Below, piece by piece: positions 23,918 through 32,527 of a DNA stretch of 55,547 nt. Source of the stretch: Spirochaetaceae bacterium (lineage in GTDB: Bacteria > Spirochaetota > Spirochaetia > Treponematales > Rectinemataceae). Every line of letters starts with the position of its first letter. Position 1 is the first letter of the stretch. Both the position numbers and the translations under genes were made by a program. The stretch is from NCBI GenBank assembly GCA_026418115.1, contig JAOABY010000009.1, forward strand, positions 1 through 55,547, in the 5' to 3' direction. Under the pieces are notes generated by a model. The model was not told where the DNA came from. It saw only the letters and a program-made list of their open reading frames with translations, and ran no database searches.

Positions 23918-24769
23918 ATGAGATATCACAAAAGGTATGCAGCGCTGTTGATCGCCTTGGCAATGCTTCCTCTTGGCATTATGGCTGCACCTTCTCCGCT
24001 CGATGTATCGCTGGAAGCAGAGCTCGGGACAGTCAAAGTATTCTCTCACACCTACAGAGTGGGTCCATCTCCCGCCAATACAGAGTTCGATTTTGTTACC
24101 ATGGGCGGGCAGGAGATACTCTTTCCTTTCTCGCGGCTCAGTGTGCAGATGCTGGCAGACGGAAGGCACTCGATCCGCTTTCTCTACCAGCCTCTTGAAC
24201 TGACCACGCAGACTGTTGCACGCACTGCATTCACTATTGATGATGTGACCTTTGCTGCTGGGTCGCCGGTGGATATCGTGTATTCATTTCCTTTCTACAG
24301 AGTTACCTATCTATATGATCTTCTCAGGGGGGCGGACTTTCTCGGGGTAGGCGCGGCAGTCCAGTTGCGGAATGCTTCGATTCGATTCAGCGGTTTTGAT
24401 GCTGTCGGGAATGACGTGCGCGCTGTCTCGCAGAATCTGGGAATTGTTCCTGCTCTTGCGGTGGCGGGTGAATTCGGATTGCCAGGAGGTTTCTTTGCAG
24501 GGTTTGAAGCGACAGGCATCTACGCCTCGAGTGCCCTGCTCAATGGAGCTACGTTCCAGTTTGAGGGCTCCATTCTTGATGCTTCCATCCGGGCAGGCCG
24601 ACGGTTTCAGTCAGGTGCGGAGGCATTTCTCAATTTCAGGTTCCTGGGCGGCTCGGCGGCAGGTGTGTCACAGTATCCCGATCTGTTCTGGACCGAGTCC
24701 CAGAACGATGAGACGGCCAACTATCTGACTACAGGCAGTGTGACATTCGGTGCAAGAATCGGGCTTTGA
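23918..24769 (+). CDS. Secreted outer-membrane beta-barrel-type protein
   Basis: 283 residues. MRYHKRYAALLIALAMLPLGIMA is a signal peptide. The rest alternates hydrophobic and polar residues in short strands (LSVQMLADGRHSIRFLYQPLEL, GVGAAVQLRNASIRFSGFD, EAFLNFRFLGG) and ends in SVTFGARIGL, a barrel-like end. TGGAGGT precedes the ATG at 23918; an upstream in-frame ATG at 23864 overlaps the promoter and was rejected. A small pore or structural barrel; no specific family. Confidence 0.75.
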   Translation: MRYHKRYAALLIALAMLPLGIMAAPSPLDVSLEAELGTVKVFSHTYRVGPSPANTEFDFVTMGGQEILFPFSRLSVQMLADGRHSIRFLYQPLELTTQTVARTAFTIDDVTFAAGSPVDIVYSFPFYRVTYLYDLLRGADFLGVGAAVQLRNASIRFSGFDAVGNDVRAVSQNLGIVPALAVAGEFGLPGGFFAGFEATGIYASSALLNGATFQFEGSILDASIRAGRRFQSGAEAFLNFRFLGGSAAGVSQYPDLFWTESQNDETANYLTTGSVTFGARIGL

Positions 24770-24841
24770 GCTGATCATGAACTGGCCTGGTGCGGCTGCA
24801 GGGCTTGCAATGCATCAAGCTTCAGGTCTGCCAGCATGCTC

Positions 24842-24881
24842 AAAAAAAAGGCCGGACACCCTGCCTGGGTGTCCGGCTTTT
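24842..24881. terminator. Bidirectional intrinsic terminator (barrel gene / tRNA-Ala)
   Basis: GCCGGACACCC and GGGTGTCCGGC, 11-bp stem, loop TGCCT. T run of four to the right and eight A to the left, so it serves both converging transcripts. Confidence 0.92.
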
Positions 24882-24884
24882 CCA

Positions 24885-24957
24885 TGGAGAATAGGGGATT
24901 CGAACCCCTGACCTATAGATTGCGAACCTATCGCTCTACCAACTGAGCTAATTCCCC
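24885..24957 (-). tRNA. tRNA-Ala (anticodon CGC)
   Basis: 73 bases folding into a full cloverleaf on the minus strand: acceptor GGGGAAT/ATTCTCC with the alanine identity pair G3-U70, D arm GCTC/GAGC, anticodon loop TTCGCAA (CGC, reads GCG), T arm GGGG-TTCGAAT-CCCC, discriminator A. The CCA end is not encoded. Confidence 0.97.
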
Positions 24958-24996
24958 ATTGGCTGGTGCGCTGCACATGCCGCGCAACCATGGGCG

Positions 24997-25026
24997 AATA
25001 TAGCAGAATTGAGCCTATTTGGGCAA
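24997..25026 (-). promoter_or_regulatory. Predicted tRNA-Ala promoter
   Basis: Minus strand: TTGCCC (25026-25021), 18 bases, TATATT (25002-24997), about 40 bases before the tRNA. Confidence 0.55.
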
Positions 25027-25070
25027 GAGGTGCAGAGGTTGTGCAGGCTCTGCACCTCACCTCAAAGGCT

Positions 25071-26153
25071 TCAGTCCAGCACGGTCACCCACCCGTAGGG
25101 ATCAGGCACGCGGCCGGTCTGTATGCCGTCCAGAAGCTCGTACAGTCTGGCTGCGATGGGGCCGGGTTCATCGCCGAAGTGATGGGTACGGCCATTCCAT
25201 GTGATATCCGAGATCGGGCTGATCACCGCAGCAGTTCCCGTGCAGAATGCTTCATCGGCAGGACCCTCGCCCTCATATGCTCCAAGTCCCAGCACACGAT
25301 CCAGTTCCAGCTGACCGAAGACTACTTCGATACCCAGCATCTCGCGGGCTATCCTCATGATGGAGTCTCTGGTGATGCCCGGCAGGATTGAGGGTGAGTC
25401 TGCCACATACAGCACGCCCTTTTTCACCATGGCAAAATTGGCTGTGCCGACCTCCTCGACAAACCGGCCACTCTGGTCCAGGAACAGCACATCCGAGTAT
25501 CCTTCGTGCTTGGCTTCATCGGCAGGCAGGAAACAGGGAGCATAGTTGCCGGCAGCCTTGACCCAGCCTGTTCCTTTGGCTGCCGCACGCTGATAGCGGT
25601 CTTCTACCTTGATCTTGAGCATGGCGGTACCTTTGTAGCGGAGACCGACCGGCAGTGTGGTGACGGCGAACATGGTGGTGTCGGAAGCCACGGGGCTCAG
25701 TGTCGCTCCAACGCCGGCCAGAATGGGGCGGATATACAGCGAGCCCTTGCCATAGGGCGGGACATAGTCTGCATTCGCCTGCACGACTTCAGTTACAGTC
25801 TTGCGGTACAGATCTGCAGAGGGTACGGCCAGCATGAAGCGGGCAGCACCCCTGGCCATGCGCGCAGCATTGGCATCGACACGGAAGAGGCGAACCTTCC
25901 CATCGGCTCCTCGACGCGCCTTCATGCCTTCAAACAGACCCTGTCCGTAATTCAGCACGCAGGCGAGGGGAGGAATGGCAAGCATGCCGTTGGGTACTAC
26001 TACTGGGTGCTCGAACACGCCATCCGCCAGGGCGATCGATCCGCCGATGTACGGTGTGACAATGACCGAGAAACCGAGACGGTCCCAGTCGATCGATGCG
26101 AGCGGGGTGGGTTCGATGGTGCCTTGCAGTACCATGGACTCGAAACGACTCAT
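25071..26153 (-). CDS. ilvE: Branched-chain amino acid aminotransferase (class IV)
   Basis: 360 residues, the size of the longer BCAT type. Key pieces: YGQGLFEGMKARRGADGKVRLFR, KGSLYIRPILAGVG, WVKAAGNYAPCF with the PLP lysine, FLDQSGRFVEEVGTANFAMVKKG and LPGITRDSIMRIA. It transfers the amino group between Ile/Leu/Val and 2-oxoglutarate, in synthesis or breakdown. The start at 26153 has AGGGAGG; upstream in-frame ATGs were rejected as they run through the divergent promoter region. It stands alone, divergent from the riboswitch-controlled permease. Confidence 0.95.
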   Translation of the reverse strand: MSRFESMVLQGTIEPTPLASIDWDRLGFSVIVTPYIGGSIALADGVFEHPVVVPNGMLAIPPLACVLNYGQGLFEGMKARRGADGKVRLFRVDANAARMARGAARFMLAVPSADLYRKTVTEVVQANADYVPPYGKGSLYIRPILAGVGATLSPVASDTTMFAVTTLPVGLRYKGTAMLKIKVEDRYQRAAAKGTGWVKAAGNYAPCFLPADEAKHEGYSDVLFLDQSGRFVEEVGTANFAMVKKGVLYVADSPSILPGITRDSIMRIAREMLGIEVVFGQLELDRVLGLGAYEGEGPADEAFCTGTAAVISPISDITWNGRTHHFGDEPGPIAARLYELLDGIQTGRVPDPYGWVTVLD

Positions 26154-26181
26154 AAAGACCTCCCTGCGTAAAAATTGTTGA

Positions 26182-26211
26182 ATACTAGCGCAGTGGAGGG
26201 TGAGGGCGCAA
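26182..26211 (-). promoter_or_regulatory. Predicted ilvE promoter
   Basis: Minus strand: TTGCGC (26211-26206), 18 bases, TAGTAT (26187-26182). Confidence 0.4.
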
Positions 26212-26219
26212 GTGCCACA

Positions 26220-26248
26220 TTGACGCACCGAAGGGGCATCGATATAGT
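26220..26248 (+). promoter_or_regulatory. Predicted promoter of the Mn2+ riboswitch transcript
   Basis: TTGACG (26220-26225), 17 bases, TATAGT (26243-26248). Transcription would start near 26255, at the very first conserved bases of the aptamer. Confidence 0.7.
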
Positions 26249-26250
26249 AA

Positions 26251-26361
26251 GTGTGCGGGGAGTAGCCGCCTGCCACTGAAGGCAGGCATGCCGATCGTCA
26301 GCACGAGGCTTCAGCCTTCCGGTCGGCATGTACCATCAGCAAGGTATGCGCGAGACCGCAC
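26251..26361 (+). ncRNA. yybP-ykoY (Mn2+) riboswitch
   Basis: The three conserved parts of the yybP-ykoY aptamer appear in order: GGGGAGTAGCC (26257-26267), the CGTCAGCAC loop (26296-26304) and GCGAGACC (26350-26357). Between them are hairpin GCCTGCC-ACTGAA-GGCAGGC (about 26268-26287) and the stem CATGCCGA/TCGGCATG enclosing AGGCT-TCA-GCCT. The closing stem is GTGCG (26253-26257) with CGCAC (26357-26361). Its 3' strand is also the 5' arm of the terminator at 26355-26387, so binding of Mn2+, which stabilises the closing stem, would stop terminator formation and turn the permease on. Confidence 0.88.
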
Positions 26362-26387
26362 GGACATCATGCCGTGCGGTTTTTTTT
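26355..26387 (+). terminator. Riboswitch-linked terminator / attenuator
   Basis: ACCGCACGG (26355-26363) and CCGTGCGGT (26372-26380), followed by a run of eight T, 72 bases before the permease start. Overlaps the aptamer's 3' strand. Confidence 0.92.
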
Positions 26388-26458
26388 ATTCGCAGGGCAT
26401 GCATGAGGCGGATTTCCGAACTGCCTGTCCGGATATTTTCTGCACCGGAGGTGCGTGC

Positions 26459-27739
26459 ATGCAGGAACAGCTTCCTCTCATCGTAGCGATTGCAATGTAT
26501 GCTGCCATCATCATTTTCCCCGGACTGAAGGCATGGTGGCCTGTGGTGGCGGCCGGCATCCTTGTAGTGGCTGGTGTGCTCAGCATAGGCGATGCGCTCA
26601 GCCTGATAAACTGGAACATCCTGATGATCTATGCGGGGAGCCTCCTGCTCGCCGAGCTGTTCATTCATTCGGGAGCGCCTTCACTGCTTGCAGACAGAAT
26701 TCTTGAACGCGCGCCCAATCCAGGAGTCGGAATAACAGCCATACTTGTGTTCACCGGCCTTGTGTCCGCATTTGTGGAAAATGTGGCCACTGTACTGGTC
26801 GTTGCTCCGGTCGTGCTGGAACTCGCCAGAAAAAGCCGAATGCCGCTTCCGCCCTTCATGATCGGGCTCGCGGTCATGGCGAATCTGCAGGGCACCGCCA
26901 CGCTGGTCGGTGATCCGCCGTCGATGATCTTTGCCGATTTTGCGGGGTATTCCTTCAATGATTTTTTCATCAAGGATGGGCGGCTCTCGATTTTCTTCAT
27001 TGTACAGGCAGCAGCAGTGGCTGGTGCTATATATTTCTTTCTTCATTTCCGGAAGCTCCAGAGTGAGCATCTCTCACTGCCGGATGCACATGTATCTTCA
27101 TGGGTGCCCGCCTGGCTGCTGGGAGCAATGATTGCAGGCCTGGCGCTCCTTTCGACGGTATCGGAGGAAGGCGGCATTCATCCAGGGAGCGGACTGCTCG
27201 TAATGGTGCTCGGAGTGGGTGGCCTGGCCTGGCTTGCCTTACTGAAGGGAGACCGAGAGGCCGTCCGGAGAATGCTGCAGGGTTTTGACTGGCAGACCAT
27301 GGTATTCCTGGCAGGCATTTTTATCACAATTGGCGCAGTCTCCCATTCGGGCGTGCTTGAGAAGCTTGCCGCGGGGATGGCTTCTGCTGCTGGTGGCAAC
27401 AGGCTGCTCGCATTCGTGATGATCACTGGCATATCGGTGCTGATCTCTGGTTTTGTGGATAATGTACCCTACATTGCCGCCATGCTGCCGGTGGGGATGA
27501 GCCTTGCTTCCACCATGGGGGGTAGACCGGAGCTCTTCATGTTCGGTCTGCTGGTCGGCTCATGCATCGGAGGGAATCTGACGCCATTCGGGGCGTCAGC
27601 GAATATTGTTGCGGTGAGCATCTCACAGAAGCAAGGCCAGAGTATCGGCATAGGCAGGTGGATGCGGCTTGCGGTTCCCTTTACACTGCTCACGACGCTT
27701 GTTGCATCAATGATGGTATGGTGGCTCTGGGCTTCTTGA
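26459..27739 (+). CDS. ArsB/CitMHS-type ion permease under Mn2+ riboswitch
   Basis: 426 residues with ~10-12 membrane helices in two halves. Each half has the family signature of the ion transporter superfamily: FVENVATVLVVAPVV and GTATLVGDPPSM in the first, GFVDNVPYIAAMLPVG and GGNLTPFGASANIVAV in the second. Members move arsenite, Na+, citrate or other anions; the riboswitch suggests that this one handles manganese, as exporters often follow yybP-ykoY elements. GGAGGT is 7 bases before the ATG at 26459; the upstream in-frame ATGs would start inside the riboswitch and were rejected. Substrate is inference. Confidence 0.88.
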   Translation: MQEQLPLIVAIAMYAAIIIFPGLKAWWPVVAAGILVVAGVLSIGDALSLINWNILMIYAGSLLLAELFIHSGAPSLLADRILERAPNPGVGITAILVFTGLVSAFVENVATVLVVAPVVLELARKSRMPLPPFMIGLAVMANLQGTATLVGDPPSMIFADFAGYSFNDFFIKDGRLSIFFIVQAAAVAGAIYFFLHFRKLQSEHLSLPDAHVSSWVPAWLLGAMIAGLALLSTVSEEGGIHPGSGLLVMVLGVGGLAWLALLKGDREAVRRMLQGFDWQTMVFLAGIFITIGAVSHSGVLEKLAAGMASAAGGNRLLAFVMITGISVLISGFVDNVPYIAAMLPVGMSLASTMGGRPELFMFGLLVGSCIGGNLTPFGASANIVAVSISQKQGQSIGIGRWMRLAVPFTLLTTLVASMMVWWLWAS

Positions 27740-27765
27740 CACATGTTGCCATGCGCTGCTATATA
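27736..27765 (+). promoter_or_regulatory. Predicted promoter of the purine operon
   Basis: TTGACA (27736-27741, overlapping the permease stop codon), 18 bases, TATATA (27760-27765). Transcription would start at about 27771, which is the A of the purL ATG. Confidence 0.65.
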
Positions 27766-27770
27766 TCGGC

Positions 27771-30731
27771 ATGGCGACCAACCGAATGATGTACCGTTTG
27801 GAGGTACGTGGAAGGGGTGCTGGAGGCCCGCGCGTGGAGGCGTTGCACGCCGATATGCGCGCGCTGGGAATGGGCGGAGTGCGAAGTGCGCACTCGTGTG
27901 CCCTCTACTTCGTGGACGGGAAGATTGCGCCCGAGGAGATGGATCTCCTCGGGCGTTTTGTTTTTTCCGACCCCGTAGTTGAAACCTGTGCGTGGAGGGT
28001 GCTGGGCGCGCCTTCCGAGAGCGGAAGCAAGGCTGCCGGTGTTGATGGCGCAGCTGCTCGCGCAGTGATTGAGATTCTCCGCAAGCCGGGCGTGGCCGAT
28101 CCTTTTGGCGAGGAAGCAGTCAGAGCGGCGCATGAGCTTGGTGTAAAGGGAGTAGAGCGAGTTGCCACCGGTACCCGGTGGGAGTTTGAAGGAGAGGGGC
28201 TGACCTCAGCGGTACTCGAAACCATGGCGCGCCGCCTGCTGGCCAATCCCCTGGTAGACCGATGGGCCTTTGGCGAAATCCAGCCGCTTTTCCCTGATGA
28301 GGAGGCACATGGTGCTCCCGTAGTATGGCTTGATGTCGCTTCGATGGATGACGAGGCCCTGCTTGCCCTGTCGCGGGAACGAAGGCTCGCGCTCGATCTT
28401 GTCGAGATGAGGGCGATCAGGGACTGGTACAGGCAGGCCGGAAGAGCTGCCAGCGATGTAGAGCTGGAAATGCTTGCCCAGACCTGGAGCGAACACTGCG
28501 TCCACAAGACCTTCAAGGCGCTGGTGCATGTGCGCGAAGTTGACCGCAATAGCACGCTGGTACGTGACTATACGGTCGACAGCATATTCAGAACCTTTAT
28601 CCAGACCGTTACCCGTTCGCTTGACAGGCCATGGGTTGCTTCGGCTTTTGTCGACAATGCCGGCATCGTGAATTTCGATGGTGCATGGGATCTTTCCTTC
28701 AAAGTGGAAACTCACAACCATCCTTCTGCCGTTGAGCCTTTTGGCGGTGCGAATACCGGTGTGGGCGGCGTGATTCGGGATATTATGGGCGTTTCTGCAC
28801 GGCCCATTGCCGTCACGGATGTGCTCTGTTTCGGACCGCAGGACACGCCTGCCGACCTGCTTCCCGAAGGAGTGCTGCATCCACGACTCATTGCCCGTGG
28901 CGTCGTCGAGGGTGTTGAGGACTACGGCAACAAAATGGGCATCCCCAATGTGAATGGAGCGGTAGTTTTCCATCCTGGCTATGCGTCCAATCCTCTGGTG
29001 TACTGCGGCTGTGTCGGTCTTGCTCCGCGAGGAGCGCATGTGCACCAGCCCCGACCTGGCGATCATGTCATCGTCCTGGGAGGCAGAACCGGACGGGACG
29101 GTATTCGTGGCGCTACCTTCTCATCAATGACCATGGACGCCTCGACCGGTGAAGTGGCGGGAGCTTCGGTACAGATAGGCGAGCCCATCGTTCAGAAACG
29201 TGCACTCGATGTCCTGCTTGAAGCGCGTGATGCGAAGCTCTACACGGCAGTCACTGATTGTGGTGCCGGCGGGCTGTCGTCGGCGATTGGAGAAATGGCC
29301 TCTCAGCTGGGTGCAGACATCGAGCTGGCGGGGCTCGGCACCAAGTATCCCGGTCTTTCGGCATGGGAACTCTGGCTTTCCGAGGCGCAGGAGCGGATGG
29401 TGCTTGCAGTACCGCCGGAGCATGTAGCTGCTCTTGATGCGCTCTGTAAGAAGTGGGCTGCGGAATACTGGGATCTAGGCAGTTTCAGGAATGATGGAAG
29501 ACTTGTGGTGAGACTTGGCGGAGAGGTGGTGCTGGATCTGCCTGGCACCTTCCTGCATGAAGGGCTGCCGAGACGGCAGCTGGAAGCGAGGATCGTTCGT
29601 GATGAGTCGGACCTTGCATCGGAAGTGCTCGATGCGACTAGTACTACATTCCAGGTTGCCCAGCCTGCCCGTGCTGCTGTCGATGCAGGCAGCAGACCAG
29701 CTGGGCAGGGTACGCATGTGCAATTTGCCTCCCGCCTGCTGGAGCTGCTTGCCAGTCCCAACATTGCTTCACGCGAGCAGATCGTCCGCCGCTACGATCA
29801 TGAAGTCCAGGGTGGTACTGTCGTCAAACCATTTGCCGGCCCGGGAGGTGATGCGCCTCAGGATGCTGCGGTACTGGTACCTCAGGGAACGGGAGGCGCG
29901 TGGGGTATTGCGCTTTCCAACGCGATAAGGCCTGACAAGGGCGAAGTCGATCCGTGCGGCATGGCGTGGTCCTGTGTGGACGAAGCAGTCCGCAATGCGG
30001 TAGCGGTAGGCGCAGATCCTGACAAGCTTGCAATTCTCGATAATTTCTGCATGGGCAATCCCAATGATCCACTTGTGATGGGTGCGCTGGTAGAAACAGC
30101 CCGTGGTCTCCATGATGCCGCGCTTGCCTATGGAACTCCCATCATCTCGGGGAAGGATTCCTTCTATAACGAATACCTGGGCGGTGATGGACGACGTCAT
30201 GCCATTCCACCTTCCCTGCTCGTGTCGGCAATGGGATTCGTACCTAATGTCACCAAAGTCATGACTTCATTTCTGAAGCAGCCAGGGGACTTGCTCATGC
30301 TGGTCCGCGGAAGCCATCTCCTGCCAACCGACAGGATCAGAAATTTCTATCGGGCAATCCATCAGGCAATACAGGCTGGGGAGCTTGCCGCCGTGCATGA
30401 TTGTGCGGAGGGCGGAGCTGCAGTAGCGGTGGCAGAAATGTGCATGGGCGGCAGAATGGGAGCTGTTCTGGAAATTCCGTCTTCGGAAGAGGGGGATGAT
30501 TTCTGGTTTGCCGACATGGATGCAGCGCTGATTGTAGAAGTGCGTCAGGGATTCGAGGAGAGATTCGAAATGCGCATGGCTGAGGCAGCAGGGAGCGAGG
30601 CTCTGACCTTGCTTGGGGAGGTCCAGCGAGCCCCTGTGCTCGAGATTACCGGCCATGGAGTACGGGAAACGATTGCAATCGATCAACTCCTGACTGCGTG
30701 GAAAGTGCAGGGTGCGGAGGTATTGCCATGA
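27771..30731 (+). CDS. purL: Phosphoribosylformylglycinamidine synthase, PurS-PurS-PurL fusion
   Basis: 986 residues, longer than small PurL (~740) and shorter than the large enzyme (~1300). The N-terminal part holds two PurS-like units, at ~7-78 (MYRLEVRGRG ... DPVVETCAW) and ~93-178 (ILRKPGVADPFGEEAVRAAHELGVKGVERV ... LLANPLVDRWAF). From ~200 comes a complete PurL (MLAQTWSEHCVHKTF, KVETHNHPSAVEPFGGANTGVGGVIRD, TDCGAGGLSSAIGE, ISGKDSFYNEY). The glutaminase part is a separate PurQ downstream with ATGA overlap, so the synthase is PurSS-L plus PurQ. It makes FGAM from FGAR and glutamine. The start is uncertain: ATG 27771 has no ribosome site and lies at the predicted transcription start (leaderless), while 27786 and 27789 are alternatives. 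Confidence 0.95.
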   Translation: MATNRMMYRLEVRGRGAGGPRVEALHADMRALGMGGVRSAHSCALYFVDGKIAPEEMDLLGRFVFSDPVVETCAWRVLGAPSESGSKAAGVDGAAARAVIEILRKPGVADPFGEEAVRAAHELGVKGVERVATGTRWEFEGEGLTSAVLETMARRLLANPLVDRWAFGEIQPLFPDEEAHGAPVVWLDVASMDDEALLALSRERRLALDLVEMRAIRDWYRQAGRAASDVELEMLAQTWSEHCVHKTFKALVHVREVDRNSTLVRDYTVDSIFRTFIQTVTRSLDRPWVASAFVDNAGIVNFDGAWDLSFKVETHNHPSAVEPFGGANTGVGGVIRDIMGVSARPIAVTDVLCFGPQDTPADLLPEGVLHPRLIARGVVEGVEDYGNKMGIPNVNGAVVFHPGYASNPLVYCGCVGLAPRGAHVHQPRPGDHVIVLGGRTGRDGIRGATFSSMTMDASTGEVAGASVQIGEPIVQKRALDVLLEARDAKLYTAVTDCGAGGLSSAIGEMASQLGADIELAGLGTKYPGLSAWELWLSEAQERMVLAVPPEHVAALDALCKKWAAEYWDLGSFRNDGRLVVRLGGEVVLDLPGTFLHEGLPRRQLEARIVRDESDLASEVLDATSTTFQVAQPARAAVDAGSRPAGQGTHVQFASRLLELLASPNIASREQIVRRYDHEVQGGTVVKPFAGPGGDAPQDAAVLVPQGTGGAWGIALSNAIRPDKGEVDPCGMAWSCVDEAVRNAVAVGADPDKLAILDNFCMGNPNDPLVMGALVETARGLHDAALAYGTPIISGKDSFYNEYLGGDGRRHAIPPSLLVSAMGFVPNVTKVMTSFLKQPGDLLMLVRGSHLLPTDRIRNFYRAIHQAIQAGELAAVHDCAEGGAAVAVAEMCMGGRMGAVLEIPSSEEGDDFWFADMDAALIVEVRQGFEERFEMRMAEAAGSEALTLLGEVQRAPVLEITGHGVRETIAIDQLLTAWKVQGAEVLP

Positions 30732-31489
30732 AAGCGCTGGTACTCAAAGCGCCGGGTACGAATCGTGACCGAGATCTTGTCGAGGCACTGGAGCTGGCAG
30801 GCAGCCAGGCAGAGGTGGTGCCACTCGCCATACTCAGAGAGGCGCCGGAGCGGATACAGAAGTATGGCATGGTAGTGGTGCCGGGCGGCTTCTCCTATGG
30901 TGATGCGCTGGGTGCTGGGAAACTTCTTGCGCTTGATCTGATAACGTATTTTCAGGAAGCAATGTCGGATTTCGTGGCGTCCGGCAGACCGGTGCTCGGC
31001 ATCTGCAATGGATTCCAGGCGCTGGTCAAAGCTGGTCTGCTGCCCGGTTCAGCCAGGTCGCTGCAGGTAACCCTCACTGCCAATGAAAAAGGCAGGTTCG
31101 AGTGTCGATGGGTCAGGCTCGCTGCACCAGCCTCGCACTGCATCTGGACACAGGGATTAGAAGATTTCTGGTGTCCTGTGGCGCATGGTGAAGGAAGGCT
31201 TGCTTCATTTGAGAACGAGGCGCTGGCCCGGCTGCGTGAAGGGGGTCATATCGCACTGATCTATACGAATGCCGACGGCCAGCCAGCGGGAGGCGAATAC
31301 CCTGCAAATCCCAATGGATCAATCGGAGATATCGCGGGGCTCTGTAACGAACAGGGGAACGTGCTTGGTCTGATGCCGCATCCAGAGAACGCGGTATTCA
31401 GCTACCAGACAGCGAGTCTGCCTGGCAAGTCAGGCAAGGGAGCACTCGAACTGCTGCGGCGAGGGGTGGCCTTTGCCTTGCAGTCCTGA
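30728..31489 (+). CDS. purQ: Phosphoribosylformylglycinamidine synthase, glutaminase subunit
   Basis: 263 residues. Class I amidotransferase with Cys93 in VLGICNGFQAL and the His/Glu pair near 228/230 in LMPHPENAVF. It supplies ammonia to the PurSS-L protein. GGGFSYGD-type start (VVVPGGFSYGDALGAG) is typical. Overlaps purL by ATGA. Confidence 0.96.
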   Translation: MKALVLKAPGTNRDRDLVEALELAGSQAEVVPLAILREAPERIQKYGMVVVPGGFSYGDALGAGKLLALDLITYFQEAMSDFVASGRPVLGICNGFQALVKAGLLPGSARSLQVTLTANEKGRFECRWVRLAAPASHCIWTQGLEDFWCPVAHGEGRLASFENEALARLREGGHIALIYTNADGQPAGGEYPANPNGSIGDIAGLCNEQGNVLGLMPHPENAVFSYQTASLPGKSGKGALELLRRGVAFALQS

Positions 31490-31524
31490 ACATGTCACAC
31501 GCTCTACGGGCGCATACAGGAGAA

Positions 31525-31550
31525 GCGGCCTGCGAGCAGGCAGGTGCCGC
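31525..31550 (+). other. Intercistronic hairpin purQ-purC
   Basis: GCGGC...GCCGC with an inner CCTGC/GCAGG pair in the only sizeable gap (75 bases) of the purine operon. No T run, so rather an mRNA processing or stability element. Confidence 0.35.
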
Positions 31551-31564
31551 AACAAGGAGGGTAC

Positions 31565-32527
31565 ATGGTTTCTGAATCCCTGGTAAAGGAAGTACTGCCA
31601 CTTGCGTACAAGGGTAGGGGTGGCGCACAGGGCGAGGGAAAGGTGAGAGAGTGGTGGAATCTGCCTGGAGGAAGGCGGCTGATTGTCACCACCGACAGGC
31701 TCTCGGCATTCGACAGGGTGCTTACGGCAGTGCCGTTCAAGGGCCAGGTGCTCAATGAGCTTTCGGCGTTCTGGTTCAGGCAGACCGCTGATATTGTACC
31801 GAATCATCTCGAGTCCACTCCGGATCCCAATTGTGCCATCGTCCGGGAAGCTGAACCTCTGCCTGTAGAAGTCATTGTACGTGGCTACATTACCGGTGTT
31901 ACCTCCACCGCACTGTGGCGGCGTTACGAGCTTGGTGAGCGCACCATCTATGGGCAGCACTTTCCGGAAGGGCTGCGCAAGAACGAGAAGCTGCCTGTAC
32001 CAGTCATTACGCCTACTACGAAAGGCGGGCCTACCGGCCATGACGAACGGCTGGATCTCGACGAAGTGGTAACGCGCGGCTGGATGGCTGCTGCATTGTG
32101 GGATCAGATCAAGCAGGCGGCGCTTGCGCTGTTCCAGAGAGGAACGGAAATCGCTGCCCGGGCAGGCCTGATTCTTGTGGATACCAAGTATGAATTCGGT
32201 CTGGATGCCGAGGGGAAACTGGTGCTTATCGATGAGGTGCATACACCCGATTCCTCGCGCTTCTGGCTGGCATCAAGCTATCAGCAGCGATTCGAGGCTG
32301 GGCTCGAGCCGGAATGCTTTGACAAGGAATTCGTGAGGCTCGAGTATGCCAGGACGGGCTACAGAGGCGACGGCGAACCTCCAGTCATGCCTGATGAACT
32401 GTGGGTCCGGACGAGTCTGTTGTACCAGGAATCCTTCGAGCGGATCACCGGCATGCCTTTCATACCGGCTTCCTATCCTGTCGAACCGAGAATCCAGGCT
32501 GTGCTCAAATCGGAGGGTCTGCTATGA
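31565..32527 (+). CDS. purC: SAICAR synthetase
   Basis: 320 residues, the longer PurC type (bacterial forms ~240). GKVREWWNLPGGRRLIVTTDRLSAFDRVL, FWFRQTADIVPNHLESTPDPN, EAEPLPVEVIVRGYITG and KYEFGLDAEGKLVLIDEVHTPDSSRFW are the ATP and substrate sites. It joins aspartate to CAIR. AAGGAGGG sets the start at 31565. Overlaps purE by ATGA. Confidence 0.96.
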   Translation: MVSESLVKEVLPLAYKGRGGAQGEGKVREWWNLPGGRRLIVTTDRLSAFDRVLTAVPFKGQVLNELSAFWFRQTADIVPNHLESTPDPNCAIVREAEPLPVEVIVRGYITGVTSTALWRRYELGERTIYGQHFPEGLRKNEKLPVPVITPTTKGGPTGHDERLDLDEVVTRGWMAAALWDQIKQAALALFQRGTEIAARAGLILVDTKYEFGLDAEGKLVLIDEVHTPDSSRFWLASSYQQRFEAGLEPECFDKEFVRLEYARTGYRGDGEPPVMPDELWVRTSLLYQESFERITGMPFIPASYPVEPRIQAVLKSEGLL

